From Typha latifolia (Eukaryota; Streptophyta; Magnoliopsida; Poales; Typhaceae): a DNA stretch of 64,000 nucleotides. The translations under genes were made by a program, and so were the position numbers. How positions within the stretch are numbered: the first letter of the stretch is position 1; each line of letters opens with the position of its first letter. The DNA is taken from the NCBI GenBank assembly GCA_019914945.1, contig CM034112.1, positions 1,697,001 through 1,761,000 of the forward strand, written 5' to 3'. The notes beneath the pieces were generated by a model. It was given only the letters and a program-made list of their open reading frames with translations, did not search any database and was not told where the DNA came from. Below are positions 25,479-37,249 of this stretch, one piece after another.

Positions 25479-26622
25479 GTTGCTACAACGGACGTGAAAT
25501 TAGATCTCATCGAGGCGTTGCCAGGCTTAGATTGCAAGAGTTTGCCTTTGCCTGCAGAACACTCAGACCGGATGTGGTTCTCATAGTTGAAGCTCGGTAT
25601 AAAGAATTACCTTTGGTGATACTTCAATAACAATCGACAATACTCCTCTACCTCCCCTATCAGCACATATTTTTTATTCGCTAATTTATACAGGAAGATT
25701 ATTCCGGGAGGTTCTGACACTGTAGAGAGCTGTAATGTGCACAGATTGAGAGGCAGGAATCTTTTCTTTGGACTTTCTTTTTGACAAGATTCATTGTTAG
25801 ATATGTGATCCAATTAGTCATTAGTGTCTCCACTCTTTTATATTATTTTGAAATTCTTGGTCCATGATTTACTGGGTACCTGCAACAAGTCAGATGGATT
25901 TTCTTTAACAACAAATTATAACCAGAATTTATGAAGAAATATGTTCAGTTATTTATTAGTTTCTTTCATTATGACATCCAAAATCTCACTTAATGAACAG
26001 TGTGTTTTCTAAGTTTTATAGGGTAATTAAATTCAAAGATAAAACAACTTATACGAAAACTATTAAAACCCTAACACACAAGGTTATAACCCATAAAAAT
26101 ATTATAATTTCATTACATCTAGATCTTTCCAAATCTGATTCATAACGACATCTACATCTACTTCTCATCTCTCCTGTTTGTCATGAACAGGATCTTCCTA
26201 ACTAGTTAAATTTCAGATATCAAATGAAAGGAAAACCGTGACCCATGAATAGTGAGCAAGACATTTGGATGCATCCCAACGCTGCTGCATACAATATACT
26301 GAAACTATTTTTGTCTACAAAGAGAATCATGGTATTGTGCTTAAATTAATAGCAACTTTTACAAAGATCAATAATTCCACAGTTACTTTGCAACGAACGA
26401 ACTCAAAATTCTAGCTACTCTCTGTTCACCAACAATTAGCAAGCCATACTTTACAGTAAAAAGCACACCAGACTCGACATCATCATCAGTCATCAGAAGT
26501 CAGAAGACCTTCACACGACAGAACACACCACTCGAATGACATGAGATGGAATATATCCCAGAGTAACTTCTCTTCAACATGGTCTGCTTCTGCAGCAAAT
26601 TGCCTTTAACCCAGCTGAACTT
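25479..26622. other. Convergent 3' region between the PPR gene and eIF4A3
   Basis: About 1.1 kb of AT-rich sequence shared by the 3' UTRs of the two convergent genes. No additional gene or element was seen. The minus-strand open frame at 25607-25813 has no features. Confidence 0.5.
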
Positions 26623-29600
26623 TCAGATAAGGTCAGCAACATTCATGGGCATTTCATCAATTTGAGTACTGTAATACTGCTCAATATCTCTTAGTATCCT
26701 GATGTCATCCTTGCGCACAAAGTTTATGGCTACACCCTGCAAAATCCCAGATGACAAGTTCAAAACTAATTCAAGCAACATCCAATTTGTGGAGAAGAGC
26801 TTAAATGTCTAATATGCAGCAAGAAAAAAAAAAGGCAGGATAAACATTGAGGAAAGGATATTCAAGTGCCTAAGTGCTCAACCTAAACAGAAATCAGGAG
26901 CTAACAATTTTCCTATATCTTCAATTAAGGACATTGAAGGTGATCACATCAGCTTCAATCAGAAAAAAGAACGAATATTCTAGGAGTGATTGCAATTGCC
27001 AACAGAATACTTTTTTGGAGAACTCCATGGATGGGAAGCTGGAATAGCATAAAAAATACAAATAGTTCTAATGCAGAATACAGATCACTAATATAGACAC
27101 CTCAAGGTGAGTTGGACCAAATAATTTCAAACAGAATTAATATCAGATTCCTTGTCAGATAACCATAAATTAATACCTTACGCCCAAAACGTCCTGAGCG
27201 ACCAATTCTATGTATATAAAGTTCTCGATTGTTTGGAAGATCATAATTTATCACAAGAGAAACCTGCAAAATGGAAATAAAATACATGGTCAAATCTGTT
27301 GTAAAGGCAACTCATTATAAATGTAAGATAGATACAAACAATCATAGACAGCAACACTATCTTAGGACAGCCACAAAAGGATATTTACTGCAAACATTCA
27401 CCGAGGAGCTGGATGTATCAGATTAGCACAAAATTTGCAAGTTAAAAAAACTAACTAAAAGCATATTCATGCCAATATGCCTACCAACAAGAGTTCAATG
27501 TAACTTGCCTGTTGAACATCAAGCCCTCGAGCCCACACATCTGTTGTAATCAAAACACGTGTTGCTCCTGACCTGAACTCTGCCATTATTGCATCCCTTT
27601 CCTTCTGAGGCATGTCTCCATGCATTGAAGAGACTGTAAAGTTATTACTGCGCATTTTCTCAGTCAGCCAATCGACCTGCCAAAAGACCAAAAGATGATC
27701 TATTACATTGTAAGACCATCTTTATCTGATTACATCACTGTAACAAAGAATTTGACAACAGAATAACTTCATATATCATCCCTTCAACTAAAGAACATAA
27801 TACTGGTCATTAGTTACTAAGAGACATAATCTTCTTATATTCTAGTTTAGAATAATTTATTTTGTTGACCAAGAAAAAGGGTCATACTCAGAGAGGAGCA
27901 TTTGGATTGACAATTGTTTTCGAGTTCCAGTCAATTGGTTTAGTTCCTAGTGGAGAGAGAAAGCAGGGTCCTGTTTGACATTTAAAGGGATATGTCTCGA
28001 GAATAACTTATACAGACATATCACATTTGAACTCCCGGATGGAGGAAAGAGAATAGGATCTCCTATATGATGACAATCTCTTTAGGTTATACATGTAGAA
28101 TTACATTTGTATAGCAAGAGAATAGCCAGAGTTCATCGGAGATAATAATCCTGCAAATTGCAACAAAAGGTCACGATTTGCTACAACAAGAAGATATATC
28201 ATCCAAAGACAGGACAAATACTTCCTCTTATAGCCCCAATAGTGACTCCTGTTTACCCTGTTATATGCGGTTCACATTGCCAAGATGCATTAGTCTCTTC
28301 TTCTATAAAGAAAACTACGCACAAGCTCCACATGTTGGTTACCTTTTGGATGTCAAATTAGTGTTGCCAATTAAAAAACAAGAAACAACTGAAAAGAGAA
28401 TATCATATTGATTCAAAAGCAGCATCCCACTCTGTTACAATCAAAATTATTTGTAAATATTTCTTCAAATTTGTATGTCAAGGAAGTTCCACAAATTTTG
28501 GCAATTATATTCAAAACTTACAAAACAAATCAGAAAGTAACTAGTTCAATTGCTGATATGGCATTACCTTTCTCTTGGTGTTGCAGAAAATAACAGCTTG
28601 CGTGATAGTGAGGGTGTCATACAGATCACACAATGTATCAAACTTCCACTCTTCCCTCTCAACAGCAACGAAAAATTGTTTGATGCCCTGCATATACAAA
28701 ACAAAACATTGTAGAAGCCTATACCAAGAACATTAGACCTAAGAATTGTTGCTAAAAAAAATTTTACCTCTAGTGTCAATTCATCACGCTTTACAAGTAT
28801 CCTAACAGGATCTGTCATAAATTTGCCTGTCATCTCCAGTATTTCATGGGGAAGGGTTGCAGATATTAAAACAACCTACAAAAAATATGTACAAATTATT
28901 AACACATGAGACTACAAAAGCAAGTACATCATGATTCATCTATATTTTACAGATCTGATATATTTACATATGTTACGTTTTATAAACATAAATAAACTAA
29001 TCAGATAATACCTATACAACATCAAAGGCAATTTGATTCTTTCAGGGAATAATGAGCTTAGAGAAGCTAGAATAGTAAAATGTACAAGCCACATTGAACA
29101 TATGCACAAAGTAGAAAGAATAAAACAGAGCAGTGCAAGGACATGAATTTTTTTATCTCCCAGTCATACCTGAAGATCTGGGGGAAGATATCTGTACACA
29201 TCATAAATCTGATCCTTAAAGCCTCTGCTCAACATCTCATCAGATTCATCCTATTCCAATATCATAAAATTAGTCCCAGCAGATTTAGAAAGATGTTGAT
29301 CATCAGTGAGAGGGAAAAAAATGATAGCAGACTAACAAGGATTAGAAGCTTTAAAGCTCTTGTACGTAAGGTTCTTCTTTTGATCATATCACAGACTCTG
29401 CCTGGTGTTCCTGAGACAACGTGAACTCCATATTCTAGTTTCCTGATATCCTCACCTATACTCTTCCCACCGATACATGCATGCACTTGTACATTTATGA
29501 AATCGCCTATAGCCAATATCACTTTTTCAGTTTGTGCAGCAAGTTCTCTAGTGGGTGATAGAATCAATGCCTGGACCCTGGTGGAAAAGAAAAAAGAAGT

Positions 29601-30486
29601 AAATAGCAGCTCTGAACGGCCTATGTTTACTTTCTTCCAAAGTTGAAAATGGAATGTATAACAAGGAAATGAATAAGGAGTCAGCAGATAGAGAACTGAT
29701 GGAGTCAAAATGTTCACAATCAAGAACCAACTATAGAATTTCTTTCACATTGGGCTTTTATCACACTCTACAGGGAAAAAAACGTGGTTTACACTAAAAT
29801 TGCTGCCAAGAATCTCAGTCGACTATCAGGAGAAAAAAAACAACAAACCTCAAATAAAACAGAGATGTGAATAGAGAAACCCTAACTGATCCTTTAGGGT
29901 TTTATATCAAACATCAAAATCATGAACGAATTCTAGGGTTTATACCAATCATTATCATTTAGGGTGAATAGAGAAACCCTAACTGATCCTTTAGGGTTTT
30001 ATATCAAACATCAAAATCATGAACGAATTTTACATAAATAACTAGGATTTACACCAACTATCGCCTTCGAGAATACAAAATTAAAAAAAAAATGCTAAAA
30101 CTATCAAAATTAATCAAAATGCGTTAGTATAAGGCCAAAATAAGAAAGGAATCGTACTCTCGGCTGGAAGTGTCAACCATTTGGCAAACGGAGAGCGCGA
30201 TCATGGAGGTCTTCCCTGTCCCGGACTGGGCTTGGGCAATCACGTCGCGGCCTTGGATGATGGGGATGACGGCCCTCTGCTGGATCGCGGAGGGCTTCTC
30301 AAACCCGTAGGCATAGATCCCCCGTAGGAGATCATCGCGTATCCCCATCTGGTCGAAGCTCGTGATCACCTCCACCCCAGGGGTCGTCTCGAAGACCAGG
30401 GCCTCGTCATCCACGCCCCCGCGCCCCTGCTGTTGCCGAGCTCGAGGAGGCGCTGCCATCGCCGTCGCCGTCGCCGCTGCCGCCAT
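26623..30486 (-). CDS. EIF4A3: DEAD-box RNA helicase eIF4A3 (exon junction complex core)
   Basis: Eight exons, 30486-30158, 29577-29337, 29250-29170, 28875-28768, 28687-28568, 27676-27509, 27263-27177 and 26736-26623, give 415 aa. eIF4A3 clamps RNA in the exon junction complex, which marks spliced mRNA for localisation and nonsense-mediated decay. Motifs in order: Q motif [13 protein letters not shown], motif I AQSGTGKT, Ia PTRELAAQ, Ib TPGR, II DESD, III SAT, V RGLDVQQ and [18 protein letters not shown] replaces DEAD, as I recall for plant eIF4A3. The C-terminus [19 protein letters not shown] is the eIF4A3 signature and excludes eIF4A1/2. The N-terminus is Ala-rich. The intron after exon 27676-27509 begins with GC (CAACAG then GCAAGT), a non-canonical but known donor. 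Confidence is very high. Confidence 0.97.
29867..30029. repeat. Direct repeat with telo-box in eIF4A3 intron 1
   Basis: A 66-bp segment starting gtgaatagagaaaccctaac occurs at 29867-29932 and again at 29964-30029 (period 97), nearly or fully identical. Each copy contains aaaccctaa, the plant telo-box, plus tttagggtttt in the opposite orientation. Confidence 0.85.
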
Positions 30487-30990
30487 GGATGCAAGGGGTT
30501 TGGAGCTTGAGAGAGAAACGAAACCCTAGAATGGAGAAGCGAGAGAAGATGGTTTTAGAGGTTTCGGCGACGTAAGGTTTAATCATTAATGTGCTAATGA
30601 GGATCGGGTCCAGTAGTTAACGGGTCGGATCTGGGCCTAATAAAAAAAGTTTATGAGACAATCAGGCCTGAGCCTTGAGAGATGTGACTCAGTGATTGTA
30701 TGGTGCGACGGTATGTAACTCAACGAGAAGTATTAATTTCTTTCTCCTAATCCAACTATTGAGCATAAGTAATAACAAATAAAATTAATTCAAAGTATCG
30801 ATTACTTTTCTAAATTGTAAGAATAAATTAGTCATATTTTATTTTTCTCTTAGTTATCTATTTTTTTTAAAAAAAATAAAAATAATAATAAATTGGTAGA
30901 AGTTTACAGTCCTATTATTAAGAAAATAATTATAAAAATAAATAATAAGAAAATATTTAAATTCTAATTTTATCCCTTTTTTATATAGAA

Positions 30991-31620
30991 TTTTACAAAT
31001 AACACCCTGTATTTCCCAATTTCTGATTAGCACAGGATTTTATAATTTGACCTTTTTTTTACTGTAATTTTTATATAACCTGATTTTTTTTTTTTGACTA
31101 GCTGACATTAATCTTACTGTATATTTTATATAACTCTACTAATGAATTACTAAAATACACTTAAATAGTTTTGATAGTTAAATTGAGATTATATTCTCGA
31201 AAATAAAACCTATCTTACTAAATCTAATCATCTTCCTCAAACTAAATTTTACCTCACTAAATCTAAATCTTTTTCTCCAAAGCTAAACAGTACCCTCCAA
31301 ATCATAATTTCCAAAACTAAATCTTACCTTATTAAATATAATTTTTTTTCTCTAAAAATAAATCTTACCTCACAAAATTAAAATCCCATTCTACAAACTA
31401 AATCCTCTTTCCTAAATAATAATCTAGGTATTTTCTAAATTACTAAGTATATTTTTAATGGAATATTTTCTTACAGATACTCTTCTATTCGGTTATAGTT
31501 AGATTAAATTAATTCTAGGTATTATATAAAAGTTTTAAAAAAATGAGGGTCAAATTATCAAATTTGCAAAGACATGTTACCTAAAAAATATGAAAAAAAA
31601 AGGTTTGATTTATAAAATTT
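30991..31620. mobile_element. Non-autonomous TIR element (MITE-like), diverged copy
   Basis: The left end ttttacaaataacaccctgt matches the inner left end of the element at 63303 almost base for base. The right end, closing at 31620 with ggtttgatttataaaattt, is a degenerate inverted copy. There is no open frame. The right part of this copy recurs next to RLP2 (about 39340-39598), so it was already present when the RLP block was duplicated. Confidence 0.6.
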
Positions 31621-32094
31621 CTTCATTTTCTTATCTTAGTATTCCGATGTCTGCAATCGTCATGCCACCTTCACCGAGTTCTTAAATAGAAGGGAGGAGT
31701 TCAACCTGTATAGTCGGTGCTACGAGGAGTTTCGCCACCGTTTTTCGTTCGTTCTTCTATGCCGATTTTTTGTTTTTCGTACTCTCCTCTTCTTCGCTCC
31801 AAGCGACTTATTTCATAATAATGATTTGATAATTATCTAAATTATTCAGCTTTCACACGTGTAGACTTTAAATATACAGATCAGACTCAATTTTACTACC
31901 ATATCAATCTGCAGCAACATTTTATGATGGTGTTAACACCCAGAATTCCAAGTTTTTTTGTCGACTTTTTGAAAAATCAAATGTCATGTCCATTCAAGTC
32001 TTTCCCCCATCTCATTTTCAAGAATAATCAACATTCAGGGAAAAGATGGACACCTAGTTTACGAGACTTCTGTGTATTTAATTTAATTCTAAGT

Positions 32095-32285
32095 GACTTC
32101 TATGTATTTAACTTTCGGACGTTAGTGCTGGACTAACATCCTACGGTCATAGTTGCACTCACTCTAATTCTACGAGACTTCTGTGTATTTAACTTTAGAC
32201 ACTAGCGCATGACTAACATCCTATGGTTATTATTACACTCACTCTAGTTCTATGAGATTTTTGTGTATTTAATTTCGGACGAATT
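32095..32285. repeat. About 80-bp tandem repeat in the RLP1 promoter
   Basis: Units start at the gacttct-type motif at 32095, 32176 and 32256. Each carries tgtatttaa, a gactaacatcct-like core and tgcactcactct. A partial unit sits at 32065. The same repeat family is present upstream of RLP2. Confidence 0.8.
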
Positions 32286-32621
32286 CATAATCCTTTCTCT
32301 GGCGTACATTCGACGTTATGATTGCACTTAGTTTAAACATGTGAGGTGATCAGATATATGTTCCGGACCGATCAAGATAATAGGATAGTAGTCAAGGTTT
32401 AATTTTTGAGCTTTCAAACATCGCTATATATATACTGGAATTTATCGGGAAGCCCTCCAGAAGTCGTGATAGTGTTAAAAGATAGGATGATTTTTCTATG
32501 TTAGGAAGAGTTTCTTACACATTGGACATATAACTACTAATCAAGAGAGCTATGTCTATGTCCATTTGTATAATTTGGCCATTATTATGGAAGTCAAGAG
32601 CTTGACCAAGACACCGCTGCC

Positions 32622-32631
32622 TATAAAAAAA
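32622..32631 (+). promoter_or_regulatory. Candidate TATA box of RLP1
   Basis: tataaaaaa lies 64 bases before the ATG. Equivalent boxes stand 65 and 64 bases before the ATGs of RLP2 and RLP4, so the spacing is conserved between paralogues. Confidence 0.6.
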
Positions 32632-32685
32632 AATGCAATTGGGACTATTCAAACCATCAGAAACTGAATACTGAAGTCACATACA

Positions 32686-35600
32686 ATGGTGGCTCACCAT
32701 CACTTGCTTCTTCTTCACCTTACTCTCATGCTCTCTGTTATAGCAATCCAAACTTTGGCAGCATATGCTTGTATTGCTGTTGAAAGAGAGGCACTCCTCA
32801 CCTTCAAAGCCGGCATCTCCGATGGCATCCGGCACAGCTTGTCTTCTTGGGATGAACATCAAGACTGCTGTAGATGGAGGGGAGTCGTGTGTGATAATAC
32901 CACCACCCGAAATATTTTGGAGCTCAACCTTGGCAACCCATATCAAGATTGGGATAACTGGACCGATTATGCACTGTCCGGTGAGATCAATCCATCTTTG
33001 CTTGCCTTAAATCATTTGAGTCGCCTTGATCTTAGTAATAACAATTTCTTTGGAGTCAGTATCCCTGAATTCATTGCTTCATTTCACAACTTGACGTATC
33101 TTAATCTGTCAAATTCTAAATTTGGGGGTAAAATACCTCGTCAATTTGGAAATCTCTCTAAACTTCACTCTCTTGATCTCTCTGGGTCAGTTTTCATCGG
33201 AACAATACCTCCTTATCTTGGGAATCTTTCTAGTCTACAATATCTTAGTTTAAATGATGCATTCAATGATACTAGTATTCCTAATGCTGACAACCTTGAG
33301 TGGGTTTCCCAATTAGCTTCTCTCGAGTATCTTAACTTTGGAGAAATAAACCTAACAAATGCTGTAAATTGGCTGCACATAATTAACAGACTACAATTTA
33401 TAAAAGTGTTGCTTTTATCATATACTAGTGTTCCTAGTATCCCAAACTCTCTGTCCTATGTAAACTTCACAGGTCTCACAACCCTTGATCTTTCATACAA
33501 TTGGCAGCTCAATACTACCTTACCAAGTTGGTTGTGGAATCTTACCAACCTCTCATATCTCAATCTTGAAGACTGTCAATTTCACGGGAAGATTCCTAAT
33601 GCTCTAGGTAACTTCACTTCCCTCACTTACCTAGACTTGGGATACAATAATTTGGAGGGTCCTTTACCAAGTTGGTTGTGGAACCTTACCAACCTCTCAT
33701 ATCTCAATCTTGAAGGGTGTCTATTTCATGGGAAGATTCCTAATGCTGTAGGTAACTTGACTTCTCTCACTTACCTAGACTTGGGATACAATAATTTGGA
33801 GGGTCCTTTACCTAGATCAATTATAAAACTATGTAACTTGAGAGGTATAGACTTGACATACCTTGGCATCGGTGGAAATATTCAGAGAGTTGGTGGGGAT
33901 GTTGGGTTGCACATGGAACAACATGGAGGAGATCATTTTGTCAAGCAACAATCTTCAAGGAAATTTATCGAACTGGCTAGAGCAGATGCCGAATCTAAAA
34001 CATCTTGACCTCAGTAATAATTCCCTTGTTGGGCCAGTACCTCTTGAGATTGGTAGTCTTCAGAATCTTAATTTCTTGGATCTTTCTTCTAATTCTTTGC
34101 ATGGTGTCCTATCTGAAGCTCATTTTGTCAACCTGACAAAATTGAATCAATTGCTATTATCCTCCAATTCCCTAATAATATCAGTGGGCCATAATTGGAT
34201 TCCTCCATTTCAACTTACCGCCCTTGCTTTAGGCTCCTGTCGAGTGGGACCTCAATTTCCAGCATGGCTTAGATGGCAGAGACAAATTTATAAAGTAAAT
34301 CTATACAACACAAACATCACAAGCACTTTGCCACATTGGTTATGGAGTTTACCTATACATGAGCTAGATCTCTCTTACAATAATATTTCAGGCAAATTGC
34401 CTCCATATTTGAAATCCACAAATTTTTTTGCTCTAGATTTGAAATCTAACAATTTGGAAGGTCCATTACCCCCGTTACCGGATGGACTCGAGTGGTTGGA
34501 TCTCTCCAACAATTTTATATCCGAACCTTTACCAAAGTTGTTGCCGACATCAATAAATTATTTGTCGCTCTCAAATAATTCGATCAGCGGCAATATCCCG
34601 TCTTCCATATGTGGACGAACAAATCTAGAGGTCCTAGATTTATCAGCTAATCATTTGTCAGGAGAACTCCCACGGTGCTGGCTGCAGGGTTCAAGGTTAT
34701 TCATGATGGACTTGTCTAACAATAATATCACAGGAGAAATTCCACCGTCCATTGGTTCGCTAACTTCACTCAAATCTTTAGACCTCAACAGTAACAACCT
34801 TTATGGAGAGCTTCCCTCGGAGTTGCAACATTGCAAGTATTTATTTCTTCTAGACCTTGGCAACAACAACTTCTCAAGAAAGATACCGATATGGATAGGA
34901 GAAAAGCTGTTGAATTTAAGATATCTCCAGCTTCGTTCAAATATGTTTGATGGCAACATTCCTCCGCAGCTTGCACAATTTACATTCCTCCGAGTCTTGG
35001 ATATTTCAGATAACAAGTTGTCGGGGTCAATACCACGTTCCTTTGGTAATTTCACTACGATGATGATCTATTCAGTAGAGAAGGACAATGATGAATTTTA
35101 TTTTGGGAATGATTTTTATACTTTCACCTACATTGGTAGTCTTGTTCTAGTTATGAAAGGAAATACTTATACATATTCTAAAATCCTTGGTGAAGTCACG
35201 ACAATGGACCTTTCAAGGAATAATCTGAGTGGGGTAATTCCTGAAGAAATAGGAGATCTTCGGCAGCTGAGAAATTTAAACTTCTCCAGAAATCATCTAG
35301 TTGGAATGATCCCAGAAAAGATAGGTGACATGTTATCTTTGGAATCTCTCGATCTTTCATCAAATAAGCTTTCAGGTGCTATACCGCAAAGCATAACAAA
35401 ATTAACATTTTTGGATCACCTGAATTTATCTTATAACAACTTGTCCGGGAGGATTCCATCCGGGAATCAATTGGACGGACTTGATGACCCATCAATCTAT
35501 ATCGGCAATGCTTATCTTTGTGGGCCACCAACTAGCAAAAATTGTTCCGGAGATACTGCAGCTCCTAACAGTACGTCAAACTATGCTAATGAATCAGAGA

Positions 35601-35788
35601 CGTCAATGTGGTGGTTATATCTTGGAATGGGAGTTGGATTTGTGGTTGGGTTTTGGGGTGTGTGCGTTGTTCTATTGTTCTATGGGACTTGGAGGTATGC
35701 TTATTTTCAGATGATTGATAATTTATTTGACAACATATATGTGACAGTGGTGGTGACTATGAATAGGTTGAAAATTAAATATGGATGA
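32686..35788 (+). pseudogene. RLP1: EIX-type LRR receptor-like protein, one frameshift
   Basis: An intronless LRR receptor-like protein, a membrane receptor family without kinase that senses extracellular elicitors. Signal peptide MVAHHHLLLLHLTLMLSVIA is followed by an N-terminal cap (EREALLTFKAGISD, with the paired-Cys DCCRWRGVVCDN). Leucine-rich repeats run to about 35490, then come the acidic spacer, a membrane helix (LGMGVGFVVGFWGVCVVLLF) and a short basic tail. Compared with RLP2 one extra base is present at about 33884 (attcagagag against attcgagag). This ends the first frame at 34008, while the rest continues in the next frame to 35788. The first part alone would encode about 440 aa of secreted LRR. 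A 144-bp in-frame tandem duplication is also present. It is probably a recent pseudogene; a sequencing error cannot be excluded. Confidence 0.8.
33520..33807 (+). repeat. 144-bp in-frame tandem duplication inside RLP1
   Basis: 33520-33663 and 33664-33807 are close copies that both encode LPSWLWNLTNLSYLNLE-type repeats followed by LTYLDLGYNNLEGP. The unit is 48 codons, exactly two LRR units, and appears only once in RLP2, so RLP1 gained two LRRs. Confidence 0.9.
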
Positions 35789-36179
35789 AAGACAAGTTCA
35801 AGTTCCTCAACGAGTAAGATATGAGACTGGGGTACCTCAAGTTTCAATTTATTAAATATATCATCAAAATATGTGCTTGCTTACTATTTTGTTTCCTTGT
35901 CGCTAGTGTGTACTATCTTACATTCTAAATACATGCAATAGATACTTATGACATACTGTTAAGTTCCTAATTTGTGATTTACAAGTTCTATAATTAGACT
36001 TGATGGTTTTATTTCTACCATTGAGATTCTTTGAGTAACTTTCGATTGATTTACAACAATGTCTGGAAACCATGAAACTATATAAATAGTACTACAGAAC
36101 AAGCACTTCAGGAAATTATGCCCTTTCAATTTAAATTACCATGAGCAAAAGTAATCCACCATTTTTCTTTTTTGGCAGA
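35789..36179. other. RLP1 3' flank, homologous to the RLP2 3' flank
   Basis: Matches 43790-44160 closely (for example ttaagttcctaatttgtgat and gagattctttgagtaactt). Unlike the RLP2 side it lacks the RLK 3' fragment: the match stops at aatccacc and resumes at gatgccattttctagtgcc. Confidence 0.8.
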
Positions 36180-36791
36180 ACGATGCCATTTTCTAGTGCC
36201 AACCTAGTTCGGATACTCGGCAAAAGAAAACGCCACGGTCACCGAGTTCATAGACCAAAAGGATCGGCTTCCATCCAATAAAATTATTAAATGAGAAAAA
36301 AAATTAGAGATAACACCCGATCGAGAGCCACGTATACTTTTCCCTTCAATCCATGACGAATTTAACTCAATATAATTTAGTACTAATCTACGACCACATC
36401 TCATCTTGGTTAATACCCGGGAATTCCAAGTCTTTCATCTGTCAGTCAATTAGTCTACCACATCCTACTGCTTCCAGGCTAAGTTTTAGCACCAATTAAT
36501 CTACCACTAAATGCCATCGATTAGGATTACCACTTCCCTCCTTTTGTTTGTTTGTTTGTTTGTTTTTGTAAGGAGGGAAGACTTCCAAGTCCGTCCGTCA
36601 ACTTCCCAAAGAACACGTTCACGCGTCAGAACGAATTTATTACTGGGAAGTCCTCCAAAAAGGTTAAGAGGAGATAGTCTAAACGGAGAGTGTTATTTAT
36701 GTATGTAAAGTAAGGAAGAGCCTCTTACACGTTACAATTAATTAATACACTCCTCCGAAGGAATATATTTCACTAATAAACATCGAGACTT
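36180..36791 (+). other. Orphan RLP promoter (copy of the RLP3 upstream region)
   Basis: Homologous to 44388-44915, the promoter of RLP3: gatgccattttctagtgcc, ggatactcggcaaaagaaaa, the (TTTG)n tract and gacttccaagtccgtccgtc occur in the same order in both. No RLP coding sequence follows. The match ends just before the TIR element at 36806, so a gene body has probably been lost here. Confidence 0.75.
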
Positions 36792-36805
36792 TATTTTTTT
36801 TAAAT

Positions 36806-37221
36806 TTTTATAAATTACACGTATGATAATTCATATCTCATTTTTAAGATTTTATAACATGACCATTACTTTTTTTTATTATAATTCTCATTTAACACCC
36901 TTCGTTAATTTAAAAGGTATTAGCAAAGAAATATTCAATTATAATATATAAAATAATATATAAATACCTAAATTATTTTATTATAATATATAAAATAATG
37001 TATAAATATCTAAATTACTCATTCTTTCTTAGAGGAAGGGTATAGAGGAAGAAAAATAGTAGTGAGAATATTTTAATAATTTGGTCGATATTTATTAGTC
37101 AAAATAACGTCAGAGTGTTAATACAAGAATTATAGAGAAAAATGAAGGGTCGAGTTATAAAATCATTAAAAACGTTGAGAATCACAAAATAAATAAAATA
37201 TAGTGTACGATTTATAAATAC
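36806..37221. mobile_element. TIR element of the same family, at an RLP deletion breakpoint
   Basis: The left end ttttataaattacac and the right end gtgtacgatttataaa are inverted relatives. The internal motifs gattttataa, ttttttattataattctc and tttaacaccc are shared in order with the element at 63303-63667. It has no open frame and separates the orphan promoter from the orphan 3' flank. Confidence 0.6.
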
Positions 37222-37249
37222 ATTTTTTTTATTATTAGAATGTTTATTT

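Larger units (their letters stand above)
30487..32621. other. Intergenic: eIF4A3 promoter, TIR element, RLP1 promoter
   Basis: 30487-30990 is the eIF4A3 5' region. A diverged TIR element occupies 30991-31620. The sequence from about 31310 (inside the element's right half) up to the RLP1 start is duplicated upstream of RLP2, so the promoter was duplicated along with the gene. Confidence 0.6.

Noticed and set aside
33863..34008. Intron to reconcile the RLP1 frames
   Set aside because: No suitable GT-AG pair around the shift, and paralogues are intronless; a one-base insertion explains it.
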